This document shows, piece by piece, positions 33,075 through 45,432 of a DNA stretch of 64,000 nucleotides. This DNA comes from Glossina fuscipes. Its lineage: Eukaryota; Arthropoda; Insecta; Diptera; Glossinidae. The translations under genes were made by a program, and so were the position numbers. Positions within the stretch are counted from its first letter, which is position 1, and every line of letters begins with the position of its first letter. The notes beneath the pieces are model-generated. The model did not search any database. It was not told where the DNA came from and worked only from the letters and a program-made list of their open reading frames with translations. Location of the stretch: assembly GCF_014805625.2 (NCBI RefSeq), contig NW_023998485.1, forward strand, positions 1,318,168 through 1,382,167. Direction: 5' to 3'.

Positions 33075-33630
33075 ATGAATATACCTTCGGGGATTGTAAC
33101 TCACACGCGGCAAGTATGCAGTTTGTATAAACGCGCCTTACGCAATTTAGAATCTTGGTACGATCGCAGGTTTGTAAGCACGGATCTGTAGGTTATGTAA
33201 TTTAGATGCATTTTATAAAAAAATTTTCTAGAGAAATTTATCGTTACCGTGCACTACTACTGCGAAAACGCTTCGATGATAATCGCAATGTTAAAGACAT
33301 GGCTGTGGCAGCTTGTTTATTGGAGGAAGGTGAAAAAGAATTGTTTAACACAATGCACTATCAGCCCCTTAAAAGTAAGTAGGAAAAGATTTGCTGAATA
33401 AGAAAATGTTTTTATGCGGAATTATCCATAAAACAGAGGCGAATAGTCCTGGTGGTTGCGCCTTTGAACGAGAGGTAGAATTACCCGATTGGGTGTTTGA
33501 TTATTGGCATCCTTTGGAAAAAGCTCAGTATCCCGAATTTTTTGCTAAACGCGAAGAACGAAAAAACCAATTTGTAGCGTGGTGGGAAAATCAATACGGC
33601 AAACCAGATCCCAAGGATTTGCATCACTAA
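33075..33630 (+). CDS. ND-B22: NADH dehydrogenase 1 beta subunit 9 (complex I B22)
   Basis: An accessory LYR-family subunit of mitochondrial complex I in the membrane arm. Three exons, 33075-33169, 33232-33374 and 33437-33630, join to 432 nt coding 143 residues, the normal length. Both introns are 62 bp with GT-AG ends. The start gives MNIPSGIVTHTRQVCSLYKR, containing the LYR-type motif. Then LESWYDRREIYRYRALLLRK, MAVAACLLEEGEKELFNTMH, SPGGCAFEREVELPDWVFDY and the Trp-rich end QFVAWWENQYGKPDPKDLHH. All junctions stay in frame. AATAAA lies at 33696-33701. It looks intact and functional, in contrast to its neighbours. Confidence 0.93.
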
Positions 33631-33701
33631 GCGCATCCTGGAGAACTGCGAAATAATTCATAGTAATCAGTAGTTTTTTAAACAATCGGAAAGGCAATAA
33701 A

Positions 33702-34087
33702 GAAAATTGTTAATTAAACCCAGTATGCACTTTTTGTATTAAATATTTATTAAAATCCTATCGTATGTATATTAAATAATTATTTATTTTTTAATTGTGT
33801 TAAAAAACAGGAAATGCTTTAAAAAAATAACGTTACAAAAGAAGGAAAAAAACTAAACTTAATTACCATGTTCACGAAATTATATATAAAAAAGCCTTAA
33901 CTCAAAATATTTGAATTTAAATTTGGTGATGTTTTATATGCCCTCTAAATGAATTTTTGTTACTTAGCACTGATATTATTTTTATAGTTAAATGATAGTT
34001 TCCAGATGCATTAGTTTACTATGCATACACATATATGTATACTAAACCTTTCTTCTCAACCACCCTCACACAACAACATAAATTCGC
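33702..34087. other. Intergenic, no gene seen
   Basis: Space between convergent ND-B22 and DDA1. Confidence 0.5.
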
Positions 34088-34402
34088 TTATTCAACCTCC
34101 AAACGGGGACGCTTTTTACAACTGTTCACTACGCCATTAGCGGTGGTTGTTCCCGTTGCTGCGCCTTCACTACCGTGATCACGTTTGCGTGGTAAAGTCT
34201 TTTTGTCCCATTGTTGCGTGAGATACCGTAAAAGGACAGAGCGTTTATCCATAACTATATGCTGCTCAGATGGATAATCTTCGGTAGGCAAATACACAGA
34301 AGGTCGTTTCTGGGAAGTACGTAGTGCCTGTTCCGTATTAAATTGTGAAAAATTTTGAACATCAATCACAGGCAGACCCTTTATAAAATCTGTCACCGAC
34401 AT
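34088..34402 (-). CDS. DDA1: DET1- and DDB1-associated protein 1
   Basis: DDA1 is a small core factor of DDB1-CUL4 ubiquitin ligases that binds DDB1 and stabilises substrate receptors. The 104-residue frame starts [20 protein letters not shown]. It has the family core [20 protein letters not shown] and [19 protein letters not shown], and ends in a basic, disordered tail (KKRPRLEVE). Length matches the family. An in-frame ATG 25 codons upstream exists, but homology begins at the chosen start. Single exon. Its 5' flank shares over 500 bp with that of DPM1. Confidence 0.88.
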   Translation of the reverse strand: MSVTDFIKGLPVIDVQNFSQFNTEQALRTSQKRPSVYLPTEDYPSEQHIVMDKRSVLLRYLTQQWDKKTLPRKRDHGSEGAATGTTTANGVVNSCKKRPRLEVE

Positions 34403-34445
34403 TTTGCTGTAGCTGTTTTTTGGCTGCAAATGGAATTGGTGCTCA

Positions 34446-35000
34446 CAGCTGACGGCTAGAATTTTGTGCAATTTCACAGTTTTTGAAATAGATATATATA
34501 TAATTGTTATTGCTGTTTTCCTTTACTCTCTTTTCTGTCTGGAACTAAACTTCGTATTGTTCAGTTTACCATTTAAAGATTTGTTATTCTATTATTCCTG
34601 TTCTACTTTCTTTGTTTCCGTCTTTTTAAAGATTATTCCGATACTTTCGATTTGGACTTAATAGTGCTGACGAAATATTTAATACTAATGGAGGATTGCC
34701 AAAGTTCAATTTTTTTCAATTGAGATAAAAAGGACGTTTGCACTTGCGTCTTATATACTACGAATTTTGCTGAAATCCAGATATTGGGTGCCCACAGGGA
34801 TCCATAATTTAATTTAACTTAAAAAAAGTGAGCGTTTCATAGTGGGTGGTAGACGTTTTTTTTTCACATTCAGGTAAATGGTATCGCGTAACTAGTTTTG
34901 TTGTCGCTATAAGGACTTCACGGTTTGTTTTTCAATATTTACGTCACTCTTGTTTATTTTTTACCGATTAGTTTATGTAACTCGATTTTATCTACCCCTA
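34446..35000. repeat. Repeat shared by DDA1 and DPM1 5' flanks, copy 1
   Basis: Begins CAGCTGACGGCTAGAATTTT and runs through GTGCAATTTCACAG, TTTACTCTCTTTTCTG, TCTGGAACTAAACTTCGT, TTCCGATACTTTCGATTTGG and ATGGAGGATTGCCAAAGTTC. The same blocks in the same order lie at 41138-41712. The plus-strand open frame at 34464-34661 is carried by both copies in diverged form and has no recognisable domain. Confidence 0.85.
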
Positions 35001-35399
35001 GATTTCATTTGCCATTTCAAAAAATTTGCCAGTCTGGTATATAGCTATAAGGATATATTTTGAAACAGTCAAGTGATATTCCGATTTCGGCATAGCACAA
35101 CAATTTTTTCAACTTTTTGCGATACCTTGGGGGTATTGGCAATTCATAGGTTTTGCATGTACGCGAATAAATCAATCAAAAAGAGAAAAATTCAAACGAA
35201 GAATGAGAGCGGTTTATTTTAAATTTGAAAATTGTTTAATTTATATTTAGTCTGTCCAAATTGAAATGTTTTTTGTACTATATAATTTGAAATTTTGGTT
35301 TATAGCCTATATGATTATATATGGTATGAGATATACTGTTTATAGGAAGAGTAGTTCAGCCCACAATCGTAGACTCCATCTCCTTTACTCTTTAGCAAA

Positions 35400-35630
35400 T
35401 CCCCTTGTCGTAGTGCCATTTTTAGAGTTTGCAACCTGAAAATAATCCGATAATGTTAAATGTGACGAATAAGTCCTATGCACGGAAAATAATTGATCGC
35501 CTCGTTCATCAGACCGCAAATAAAAATCCGGTCTTGCTACATCGTCTGGGAAGTGAAAGTAAACAAATAATGTGTAAGTTGAAAAGTAAAAATAAAGAAA
35601 ATGTTCAAATATTTAAAATTTCACAGTAGA
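35400..35630 (+). pseudogene. Unidentified coding relic
   Basis: In one frame ANPLVVVPFLEFA, then after a one-base shift ENNPIMLNVTNKSYARKIID and RLVHQTANKNPVLLHRLGSE. Protein-like, with no family recognised. Confidence 0.3.
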
Positions 35631-36515
35631 TAACATTAAAAAAGTTTAAAGTAACAGGCACTTGATTTAACATATTAAATATTCTCATTTTGCAATAAAA
35701 TGTAAGAAATGCTTTACATGTCTAGCCGATTGGTTGATTCCCAGTATAATAATTATTAATAACACTTAATGAGAACATTGTTGCATATCGTAATAAAAGT
35801 TTAGTTGAAACACAAAGCAATTAAACGTTAAATATATCTAACTCTCTTTTTACGCGGTGTTCCCTAAAAATTCGTGTAAAAAATCTAGTATAATGTATCT
35901 GCAATATATGGAAAGTATGGGGATATGTTCCACAAACTTAAAAAATCATGTGAATTAGAAAAATATAAATATTGTCCTAAAAAATAGTGCAAAAAATATT
36001 ATTACGAAATCCATATTAATTATTCAAAAAATAAAAACAATTCACTTTTATTACAAAAGAAAATTCAGTTCATAATTGGAACATAACAACTGAAAACATT
36101 ATGGTCGGCTAAGCTGATTATTAAATATCCTATTCATAATGTGTAACACAATTCTTATTTTTGCAATAAAAGATAAAAATTATATCATGTTTTTATATTT
36201 AACTTAATATTATGGGACACGTTTAAAAAGTTCTGTGCCAATGGCGACACACGTTTTTTCCGGCATTATAACAATGACCATTGACATTTTAGTCGATAGC
36301 CATATGTTCGCTCTCATCATTTCACCTACTAGATCATCGCCTACTCATAGAATAAAAAAAATTGCGGGCTTGTAAATGTGTTTGTAAAACAGAAATAGGC
36401 TTCAGAGATTCCTTAAACGCGTTTATTGAACGGTCGCTAATCAAAATCGCCTAAGATAAGATTATATTGTGCAAATTTGTGCAAAAAAAATTAATTTTAT
36501 TTTAAGCTGTTGCAG
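35631..36515. other. No gene seen
   Basis: AT-rich. The missing first exon of the V-ATPase G copy was looked for here and not found. Confidence 0.4.
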
Positions 36516-36832
36516 GCAAGGCCAGATGTTTGAAGCAAGCTAAAGAAGAGCCTATCAAAGAAATTGAAAAATATTGGCAAGAAAGGGAGCGTCAATTTAA
36601 GGAGATTAAGGTTAGTTATAAAAAATTGGCCACTATATTTAAAAGGACATTACTCTTTTCTTAGCATATGGGTTCGCGTGAGGATGTAGCTGCGAAAATA
36701 CGAGCCGATACACAAGTTAAATTGTAACAAATGGAAAAAGCTATTGCCAATCGCAAAGATCCAATTATAAAAGAAATACTGCAATACATTTATCAAATTG
36801 AACCAGAAAAGCATAGAAACTATCAACTATAA
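36516..36832 (+). pseudogene. V-ATPase subunit G (Vha13-like) copy with stop
   Basis: Subunit G is a peripheral-stalk coiled-coil of the vacuolar proton pump. Exon A (36516-36610) gives KARCLKQAKEEPIKEIEKYW and QERERQFKEIK. A 54-bp GT-AG intron follows (36611-36664). Exon B (36665-36832) gives HMGSREDVAAKIRADTQVKL, an in-frame TAA (36725-36727), then QMEKAIANRKDPIIKEILQY and a short end. The family reads straight across the stop, usually with an acidic residue there. The first exon (N-terminal AEKRAAE region) was not found. A gene copy that kept its intron but acquired a stop. Confidence 0.8.
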
Positions 36833-38146
36833 ATTTCTTCTACATTGTGAGAATACAGGTACGCAGATCGCTCCCTTTCTTTGGCCATTGATTGTTTTTG
36901 CAAAGTTCCAGCATCAAGACAGCATCCCATCATATTAATAATCAAATTTATTTACCTTCATAGGGTAGAAAGAGTCTAGTATTAAAACTATTCCAATGTT
37001 TTTTAGTTTTTAAGCAATCGGAAAAGAAATCTCTTCAAATAACATACATATGCAAGCGTTGCATGAAGTGCTTTCATTTTGTTGTGTTTATATATTTATA
37101 TCTTTCATTTATTTTATAATTTGAAACGTATGGTAAGGAAAGATTGTTTTTTTTTTTAATTTTTGACAACTTTACGATTGTGTTGTCTTTTATCAACTGC
37201 CAATTCGAGAAGATTTTCAAACTGTTTGATTAATTGTGATTTTTATCCACCTCAATTTAGAAGGATCTGAGTGTAATTAAACGAGCGGGTCTGAAATCCA
37301 CGGCGATTCACAGCCATCTGAGAGTAATTTAAATGAGCGAGCCTGAAATCCACTTCGCCTACAATGGCGAAGAAACCATAACTGACAGAATATATTGATA
37401 AAGTTGGGCTCATAAGAGGTCTTAATATAAAATCCCTTAGGAGAGTTAAAGCACTATTAAAATCGTTCGGTTTGACCCACAAGCCCACTCGCACTCTTTG
37501 AAGAAAATATTTTACGATATTGTTTATAAATTTAAGAAAATAGTTAAATTAAATAAATTATTAAATGGTAATTTTTTTACAAATGGTTGAACGATATTTA
37601 TATATTATCGGTATTTATATGTGCCGCAGTTTGCTCGCAGTTTTTAATTTTTTTTTTATACTACACTTAACATTTGACCTACGTATATGTATGTCTATAT
37701 ATATTTATATCTGACTTTATATGTATATATATTTCTCCATATTTCTTAAACGCGGATTATAATTTACATATAATAACATATAATAAGGCAATAATTCCTA
37801 CTCGTCGTTGTTTCTTGTGAAAAATATGCTAATAATTTTTGAATACTAGGCTATTTAAAAAGAGAATATAATATTTATGCAAAGAAAATTTTTGAATGAC
37901 GGTAATATTTGTATAGAAGTAACTGAGAAATTGTAATTGTTATTTTGCATTGAATATTCTTACTTTTTCTTGCATATATTTTGCGTTATTGTTTTTCTTT
38001 CTCTTCTCCATAGTTTCATTCGATGGTTTCAATCGAGACCATATGTAAGTTATGTCTTATATTCGTAAACCCATACATTCCCCCGATTCACTCGTCTAAG
38101 ACACGATCGCGGGGCCTTTAAGTTATGTCTTATCTTTGCTGCCAGC
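36833..38146. other. No firm gene; short tandem duplication
   Basis: Around 37260-37355 a block containing GAGCGGGTCTGAAATCCACG and its neighbour GAGCGAGCCTGAAATCCACT is repeated about 58 bp apart. The minus-strand open frame at 37252-37494 runs through it and is not recognised. Confidence 0.35.
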
Positions 38147-38427
38147 ATGAGAGTCCGATTAGTTTATATCAGTTGTGCATTTGTTGTGCTTTTGTCACTT
38201 TTTGTTAAGGCACTTGCGATCGGAGGAATTGCGGTGAAAGTAGGTATATATGCGATTCTATAGTCTTCGCGTATTTTCGTTAACTATCAGAGACTGCGGA
38301 TTTAAGATTAATTCGGGATCGATACCTATTTTACATAATAAATTATAATTTTTGTCTTTGGTAGATGTGTACGGACGCATCTCGTTTACATAAACGATCA
38401 TGCTCATCTCAAATCAGGGCCTTGTAG
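38147..38427 (+). CDS. Possible two-exon secreted peptide, 51 aa
   Basis: ATG 38147 starts a strong signal-peptide-like sequence (MRVRLVYISCAFVVLLSLFV, then KALA). The exon ends at K31 with a GTAGGT donor (38240). The next plausible acceptor TTGGTAG (38364) gives a phase-0 second exon MCTDASRLHKRSCSSQIRAL and a TAG. The product would be a short Cys- and Arg-containing peptide with a Lys-Arg site. The layout (signal exon, phase-0 intron, short second exon) resembles the genes at 46164 and 50949. The second exon is uncertain. Confidence 0.35.
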
Positions 38428-38515
38428 AGCAGATATCAACTACAATCTTTCCTATAAGGACAAGATGAATTTGAGATGGACGGGTATGTTTAAGTGTTCG
38501 CTTTCCGCTTATTAA

Positions 38516-39250
38516 ATGACTACTAAAATTAACTTTTCGTATAAAGCGTTATTAGTAAGCAAATATATGTGCCATCGCACACGTATAGAAGTTGTCTTGT
38601 CCGGAGGCGAAGATGGTTTGGCTGTAGAAACTGCACCTTGTAAAATGAAAGCTGAAGCTGTAACGGAAATGTTCTTAAAAGATTATTTGGATGAAAAATT
38701 TTGCGTGTCTTTTCAATGTAAAGATGAATTGCGTTTGGCTTATGGCGAGAATTTCGCGAATGCTGCTAAAACTTTTTGGGAATTAATAAGAAATGCTAAT
38801 GCTGTAGATCGCCTATATGGAGTCGGTGTGAATCACAAACTTTTTATATCTTTTTAATAAGCAAACATTTTATTTTGTCTCCACACCATTGCAACCTTTG
38901 CATAAATTACTAAATCATGAGCAAATACCACCATTAATAGTTTATAGTAATCGTGGCGAAATGTACAATGCTACTAAAGGTGAGTGGACTGGCCATGAGA
39001 AGATATACTGGCCATACATAATAATAATTAAACTTACTTAGCAAACATACCGTCTTCATTAACTTTTTGGAAAGTACCGATGACATTTCAAATTATATAA
39101 CTGAGAAGTACCCGCAAGATTGGTGGAAGCGTAGAAGAGAACTTGACTTGAGTTGCGGCGCTGGTTGGGTATTCACACTTACAAACAATTGCTGGGCATT
39201 TATGTTCAGGACAACATGCATTTCCTCAATAGTTTATATTCAGATAAATA
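38516..39250 (+). pseudogene. Unidentified gene, three coding blocks
   Basis: Block 1 (38516-38857): IEVVLSGGEDGLAVETAPCK, MKAEAVTEMFLKDYLDEKFC and YGENFANAAKTFWELIRNAN, then AVDRLYGVGVNHKLFISF and a stop. Block 2, in another frame from about 38866: FVSTPLQPLHKLLNHEQIPP and YSNRGEMYNATKG, ending at a GTGAGT donor. Block 3 (39070-39180): STDDISNYITEKYPQDWWKR then RRELDLSCGAGWV. The three read like one protein with a frameshift between blocks 1 and 2. I do not recognise the family. It may be a live gene with one assembly error. Confidence 0.45.
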
Positions 39251-39329
39251 AATAAAGTACTTAAAAATATTTCAACATTTCAATGGTTGTTAATGTAGCT
39301 TCTAATAAATCGTTTGATGTTTTTCGGTG

Positions 39330-39540
39330 CTTTTATTCATTTATTCTCATTAAACAGAAACGCTACAGTGCTTTTCCACCATTTATTGAAAGCAAATTTG
39401 TTCTTTCTCTCTATTCATAACACAACACTTTTTTTTTATAAACGTTGTAAAGGAAAAACCAGCTGGCTATAATATTTTGTTAGAATTATTCAGACATTAC
39501 TTTTAATGTTTTACAGTCCGCGTTTTTATCAATACATATT
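39330..39540. repeat. Dispersed repeat, copy 2
   Basis: TTTATTCTCATTAAACAGAA, then CTTTCTCTCTATTCATAAC and TTTATAAACGTTGTAAAGGA match 31560-31720 in order. Confidence 0.6.
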
Positions 39541-40280
39541 ATGTCTTTCGATTGACACGAGTTTCAATAAATGACTTATAGTTTATTGAAATGGAGGTTC
39601 CGTTCTTATAACAGTACGATGTCCAAACATGGGCTCTCTTGCGTATCGTAATTTAGAACCACGGGAATCAGTTATTATATTATATTATCCAAAAAACGCT
39701 TATCGCAATTTCAATCTCATTTAGAGGGGCTAACTGAGTTGGCAATTTAAATGAAAAGATATAAGAATGGAAGTAAGGATAAAAAAATTAGTGCAACTTA
39801 AATATTGGCCATGGGTCCATCCGATTATTAGCTGATTGATCTTTTCTCACTTTTTCTTTCACACATGCTAGGTACATACTGTTTTTTAACATTTTATTTG
39901 GTGACGATAATTAATATGTTGAAAGAAAGAGCAAAAATTCTATAATAAATAATACTTTTTATTCTATTAACATTCCATTTATTGCATCTTAACCGCAATA
40001 GCGTAGTCAGAAATTATTACAAAGGTTTGATTCTTCTCTATTACAGAAATGTTACATATACAAATACATACATCCGGTATTTATTTCAAATGTATATAAT
40101 TGACGTATCACGTTTTTGGCAGACCACGAACGTAATTTATAAATTTCTTATTTATTTCGTAGTTATTGTTTTCGCAAATTCTTCGCTTATCCTTCTTAAA
40201 TATTTACTTAATAAATTGCGAGTGAATTTCCATGCATTATCTAAATAGGAATGTTTTGTTCGCACTATTATCTAGTGCTT
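39541..40280. other. No gene seen
   Basis: AT-rich spacer downstream of DPM1. Confidence 0.4.
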
Positions 40281-41105
<825 letters not shown>

Positions 41106-41137
41106 CAAAAATTAGTAACTTGATGATTCGCAGATCG

Positions 41138-41712
41138 CAGTTGATGGCTAAAATTTTGTGCAATTTCACAGTATTTATAAGTGTTTGCAATAGATATATA
41201 CAATTTTTATTGCTGCTTTTCTTTACTCTCTTTTCTATCTGGAACTAAACTTCGTGGACCTATGTTCAGTTTACCGTTTAAAGATTTGATATTCTATAAT
41301 TGCTGTTCTACTTCTTTACTTTCCGTTTTTCTAAAGATTATTCCGATACTTTCGATTTGGATTTAATAGTGCTGACGAAATATTTGATAGTAATGGAGGA
41401 TTGCCAAAGTTCAATTTTTTCACTTGACATAAAGAGGACGTTTGCACTTGCGTCTTTTATATGGAGATAAAACTCTTAATTTTGCTGATATCCACGTAAT
41501 GGGGAGCCATAATGCATCAAGATATATTAAGAAATTTAAAGTAAGCCTAAGAGATGGCGTTAAGATTGAAAAGTTCATATTACATAAAAATGATTCCTCA
41601 AATCATTCTGATGTCGCTGTATGAACTTCACGTCTTATTTTTTATATGTAAGTTAGTCTTGTTTACTTTTTATTGATAAATTTATGCAAGTCGACCTTAG
41701 CTACCGCTGAAC
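41138..41712. repeat. Repeat shared by DDA1 and DPM1 5' flanks, copy 2
   Basis: Starts about 33 bp upstream of the DPM1 ATG with CAGTTGATGGCTAAAATTTT and matches 34446-35000 block by block. It contains the small open frame 41442-41624 (MHLRLLYGDKTLNFADIHVM...), which is disrupted in the other copy and not recognisable. Confidence 0.85.
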
Positions 41713-41925
41713 GACATCTCTTTTTAACGAAAAATAAACAAAATTGGAAAGTCACATGTATAAACAAAAATTTCAACCAAAAAAAGGGGCGGGCCTAATC
41801 CTCTCAAACTGTAGGTATGCCGTTAAGCAGAGTTGTAAGCATTCAAAAAATTGGAAAATAGCAGTCAACTATAAAAAAAGGGTATTTATATATATATATT
41901 TTTGAGTTCGACAGAAATTAGGCTT

Positions 41926-42081
41926 ATTTAGTTAATTTTCCAAACTTTCAAATTGTGTTCCTTATTACTGTTGAACTAGGAGATCATTTCATTGCATGGG
42001 TATGTCTAGTCTCTTGAGAAATTCCCCGTTCTAATCGACATGACCGGATTAATTTCGACCTAAAAATGCTCTAGTTATACT
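41926..42081. repeat. Direct repeat A, copy 1 (156 bp)
   Basis: ATTTAGTTAATTTTCCAAAC through CATTGCATGGGTATGTCTAG, CGACATGACCGGATT and AGTTATACT. Nearly identical to 42852-43006. Confidence 0.9.
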
Positions 42082-42462
42082 GGCTGACTCGTGTTGCAAA
42101 AACGGAAGTGTTAGAAAAATATTAAATGCTTTAATAGGATAAATTTTTAATAAGAACCTTTTATAACATTTGTAAACTCCGCATGCGCTAGAACTGTTGT
42201 CAATTCATTTGACAAATTCAATGGTATTCATGTGTGCGCTAGTAATAGCTATTTTATCAGTGAGTTAAAAATTCTTAGTCCTTAAAGGAGTTTCTGAAGC
42301 AATCAAGTGTAAAATGCAATAATAAAAAATAAAATGTATAGAAATTACTGTGAAAGTAATCAGTAAAAGAAAATTTTTAGCTAAATAATTATTTCTATAG
42401 AAAATAATTGGTTGAAAAACTGGTGTTTTTCTTTAATGTATAATCTATGTGTTGTGTAAAAA

Positions 42463-42502
42463 ATGGCAAAAAAAATTCCATTCAATGTTGTATTTGCTAC
42501 GG
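42463..42502 (+). other. Orphan first exon, Cep104-like start
   Basis: ATG GCA ... gives MAKKIPFNVVFAT and stops at a good GTGAGT donor. The peptide resembles the N-terminus of Cep104-type ciliary proteins (fly CG10137). No second exon is seen downstream. Too short for a firm call. Confidence 0.25.
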
Positions 42503-42851
42503 GTGAGTTTCGATATTATATTTTGTTAATTAACTTATATATTGGATAGACATTAGTTGATTAAGGACAGCATTAATGTCAGCAATACAATGATTTTCAT
42601 ACCGTACATAAAGGAATGCGAAAAAAAGAAGTTCTGACAATTCTCTTAGTGAACGTTGAGAAATCGATAATCAGGGACTATTTAAGATTTATTGACAAAC
42701 TTTAGCTAATGTGTGAAGAAATGCAGAGAAAAGTTAATTCATTTTAAACAAAATATTTGAAGGACTATTCATTTGCGATTGTATCCATATCTTTTCTGTT
42801 ACATTGAAAATTGGATTACGGTGAGATGCAAGAGAACTTAATTGAAAGCGC

Positions 42852-43006
42852 ATTTAGTTAATTTTCCAAACTTTCAAATTGTGTTCCTTATTACTGTTGA
42901 ACCAGGAGATCATTTCATTGCATGGGTATGTCTAGTCTCTTAAGAATTCCCCGTTCTAATCGACATGACCGGATTTATTTCGACCTAAAAATGCTTTAGT
43001 TATACT
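42852..43006. repeat. Direct repeat A, copy 2 (155 bp)
   Basis: Differs from the copy at 41926 by a few substitutions and one-base indels. The two enclose about 770 bp that include the orphan exon at 42463. Confidence 0.9.
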
Positions 43007-43449
43007 TTTATTCACTAAAGTAACAAAGCTTTTGTGTAGAAACGCGTCATATGTTTCGAGACATAGAATATAAGAAAAGGAATATACGTACAAGGAATAG
43101 GTTCGTTTTTCCTTTTTTTATTATTTTACTTTTATAAATAAACCTAGATTACCATAGGCATGTACGAGACAATGGATTGGCTACCGGAACGATAACTTTT
43201 TTGTAGTTGCGTACATTTGGTGTTTGAGAGCGAAACAATAAATCAAACTAAATATGCACAGACAACACAGTTTCGTCATTTTACAATAGTTAAACGTAAC
43301 AATTGATGTAGCAGCATATTGACGTTTTGAAATAATAATGACGGCTGGGAAAATAAGATAAAGGATAGCAGAGAAAAAAAATACGCTGAGTTTGCAATAA
43401 AACCGCTTGCCATAAAACCGAAGTTAGTACTCCAGGGAAATTAGTAAGG

Positions 43450-43760
43450 AAAACACAATCTTCTTTTTCTTGACGATGTTTACGTTCTTAGCCGCACTGC
43501 TGCAACTCCATCTGGCAAAACTAATTCTCTCAGTTGTGATTGATTCCGGTTTGCAATGACCGATTTATGTTTCACTCACGTCTACGTAACGATGGAGGAC
43601 CTTAAATGAATGGTTTTTGTATACATATACATAAAGAACTTTCTTAATTGAATTGGTTACACGTACTTTGTTGCCAGTCGCAGATGCGGATGCAATTTTT
43701 TCAGGAACAGGTTTCATGGACATCTCGGCCACCAAACTGGTGTTATCGACGTCAGTCACT
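43450..43760 (-). pseudogene. Unidentified two-exon coding relic
   Basis: A block at about 43755-43660 reads VTDVDNTSLVAEMSMKPVPE then KIASASATGNK, ending at a GTACGT donor. A second at about 43560-43490 reads NRNQSQLRELVLPDGVAAVR then LRT, with a GTAAAC donor-like end. Both are protein-like. Family unknown. Confidence 0.3.
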
Positions 43761-43849
43761 CAGAAGCATTGGTATGATATTGTTAAATACTGCGATGTTC
43801 TCCAAATTTTTATTTGCCCATTAGCTTGGTCTTACATATATTAACAATT

Positions 43850-45265
43850 TACGCGAATTGGTAGTCTAAGAAATACAGTACTGACACAGTAAACCTATTA
43901 AATGCGAAGTTTTTCAAAAAAACGGTTCAGAAAAGTGCAAGAATTGTGCAAAAAATTCGTAAAAAAAAATTTATTTTTTTTTGCCAGTGTAAGGGATGTT
44001 GGAGTTGTGGGATATTGAGTATTAATCTATACATTGAAACACTTTGACTTGGGCTTTTCAGTTGCAAAGTTCATCTGTTGGATACATTAATGCGCGGATA
44101 AAGAATGCGTAGTGTCAAAACTTTGACGACCGCTTTTTCATTCAGCGATGTGAACCGTAATGTTCGCGTACCTAGAATCATTGTCCTTGTTTTAACTCAG
44201 CTAATGCCCTGTTAAGCTGAAAATTGTTGGAGTAAGAGACGACGAAATTTAACTAAACACAATTGGAAAAGATTGATTTTATGTAAAAAATGGTTTTTAG
44301 TTAAGTTTTCATTTTGTTAAGACCTAAGGGGGAGTTGCACATAAATAAAAAACGCTTATAAGCTAACTCCAGGTAGAGAGCCACGCTTTTATTACGTATG
44401 CTTTAAATATCACAATACATAACACGGTTACACTTACACTTTAGAAGATAACTTGAACTTGAAGATGTGGAAAAAAGTTAATCATCAACTTCAAAATTTC
44501 TTTCCTTCAAAATTCGAGCTTTTTCCCGAAAGTATTTGAAAATAGCGCTGGTGTCGAACGAATCCCTGGCAAGAAAGTGTCTAGTATTTTACTTGCTTAT
44601 TTCCAACTTCTATAGCGTTAACAAATTTCTTTAGAAAGTTCCAACAAAGGCTGTCCAGGCGATCTTTGAACAAATGTGAGAGCAATTCGAAAGAAGTGAA
44701 GATTTCCTCAAGAAATTAACAGTGATATTCTTGATGTCAATTATGAATTCTGCAATAAGTTCACAAATTTTCTTGCCTTCTTTCTTGCTTTCGTTCCTAA
44801 ACATGTAAAGAATAAAATGTGCGACTGTGATTTTGGCAGAAAAAGCTGTATTTTTTAGCAAACAAACAAGAAGAGAAAATGAAGATTATTTGAATATTTG
44901 ATGGCATTTTTACAATCTTCAGATTGCATTGTAGTCGCGGAAGTTAATAAAAAATTTGTTATAATCAAAAAAAAAAAAAACATATGTATGACATTTTTCA
45001 AAGTACGACTTTTTGAAATGACCAATATAAATACTCTTATAATTCTTATTTTTTTAACTTTGAATTCCTTCCACTGTCTTTAAAACAACATTCTACTGTG
45101 CAGTAGGTAAGGGATTTTCAAAAAGTTGATTTGAAGATTATTTATTAAAAAATAATCGTATTTTTTCCTGCTACACGAAAGCAAAGTTTTTTAAATGTTG
45201 TAACCTCGGGTTTCGGTTGATTATAGAAACTTGTAACACAAAACCTAAATCCAAGTTCAAATAGT
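43850..45265. other. No gene seen
   Basis: AT-rich. A minus-strand open frame at 44631-44861 has no recognisable features. Confidence 0.4.
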
Positions 45266-45267
45266 TC

Positions 45268-45432
45268 AAGTATATATATACATATATATACATATACACA
45301 ATAATGTACATATACACATATATGTACATATATACATATATACAGATATGTACTTATGGATTTGTATATATATGTGTATTTGTTTATGCATATGGATTTC
45401 TATATGTATGTATACATATAATAGTGTATATA
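45268..45432. repeat. TATACA/TATATG microsatellite
   Basis: Alternating TATATATACATA, TATGTACATA and related words for about 165 bp, and nothing else. Confidence 0.85.

Noticed and set aside
44631..44861. Minus-strand 76-codon open frame
   Set aside because: No start context, splice sites or recognisable composition.
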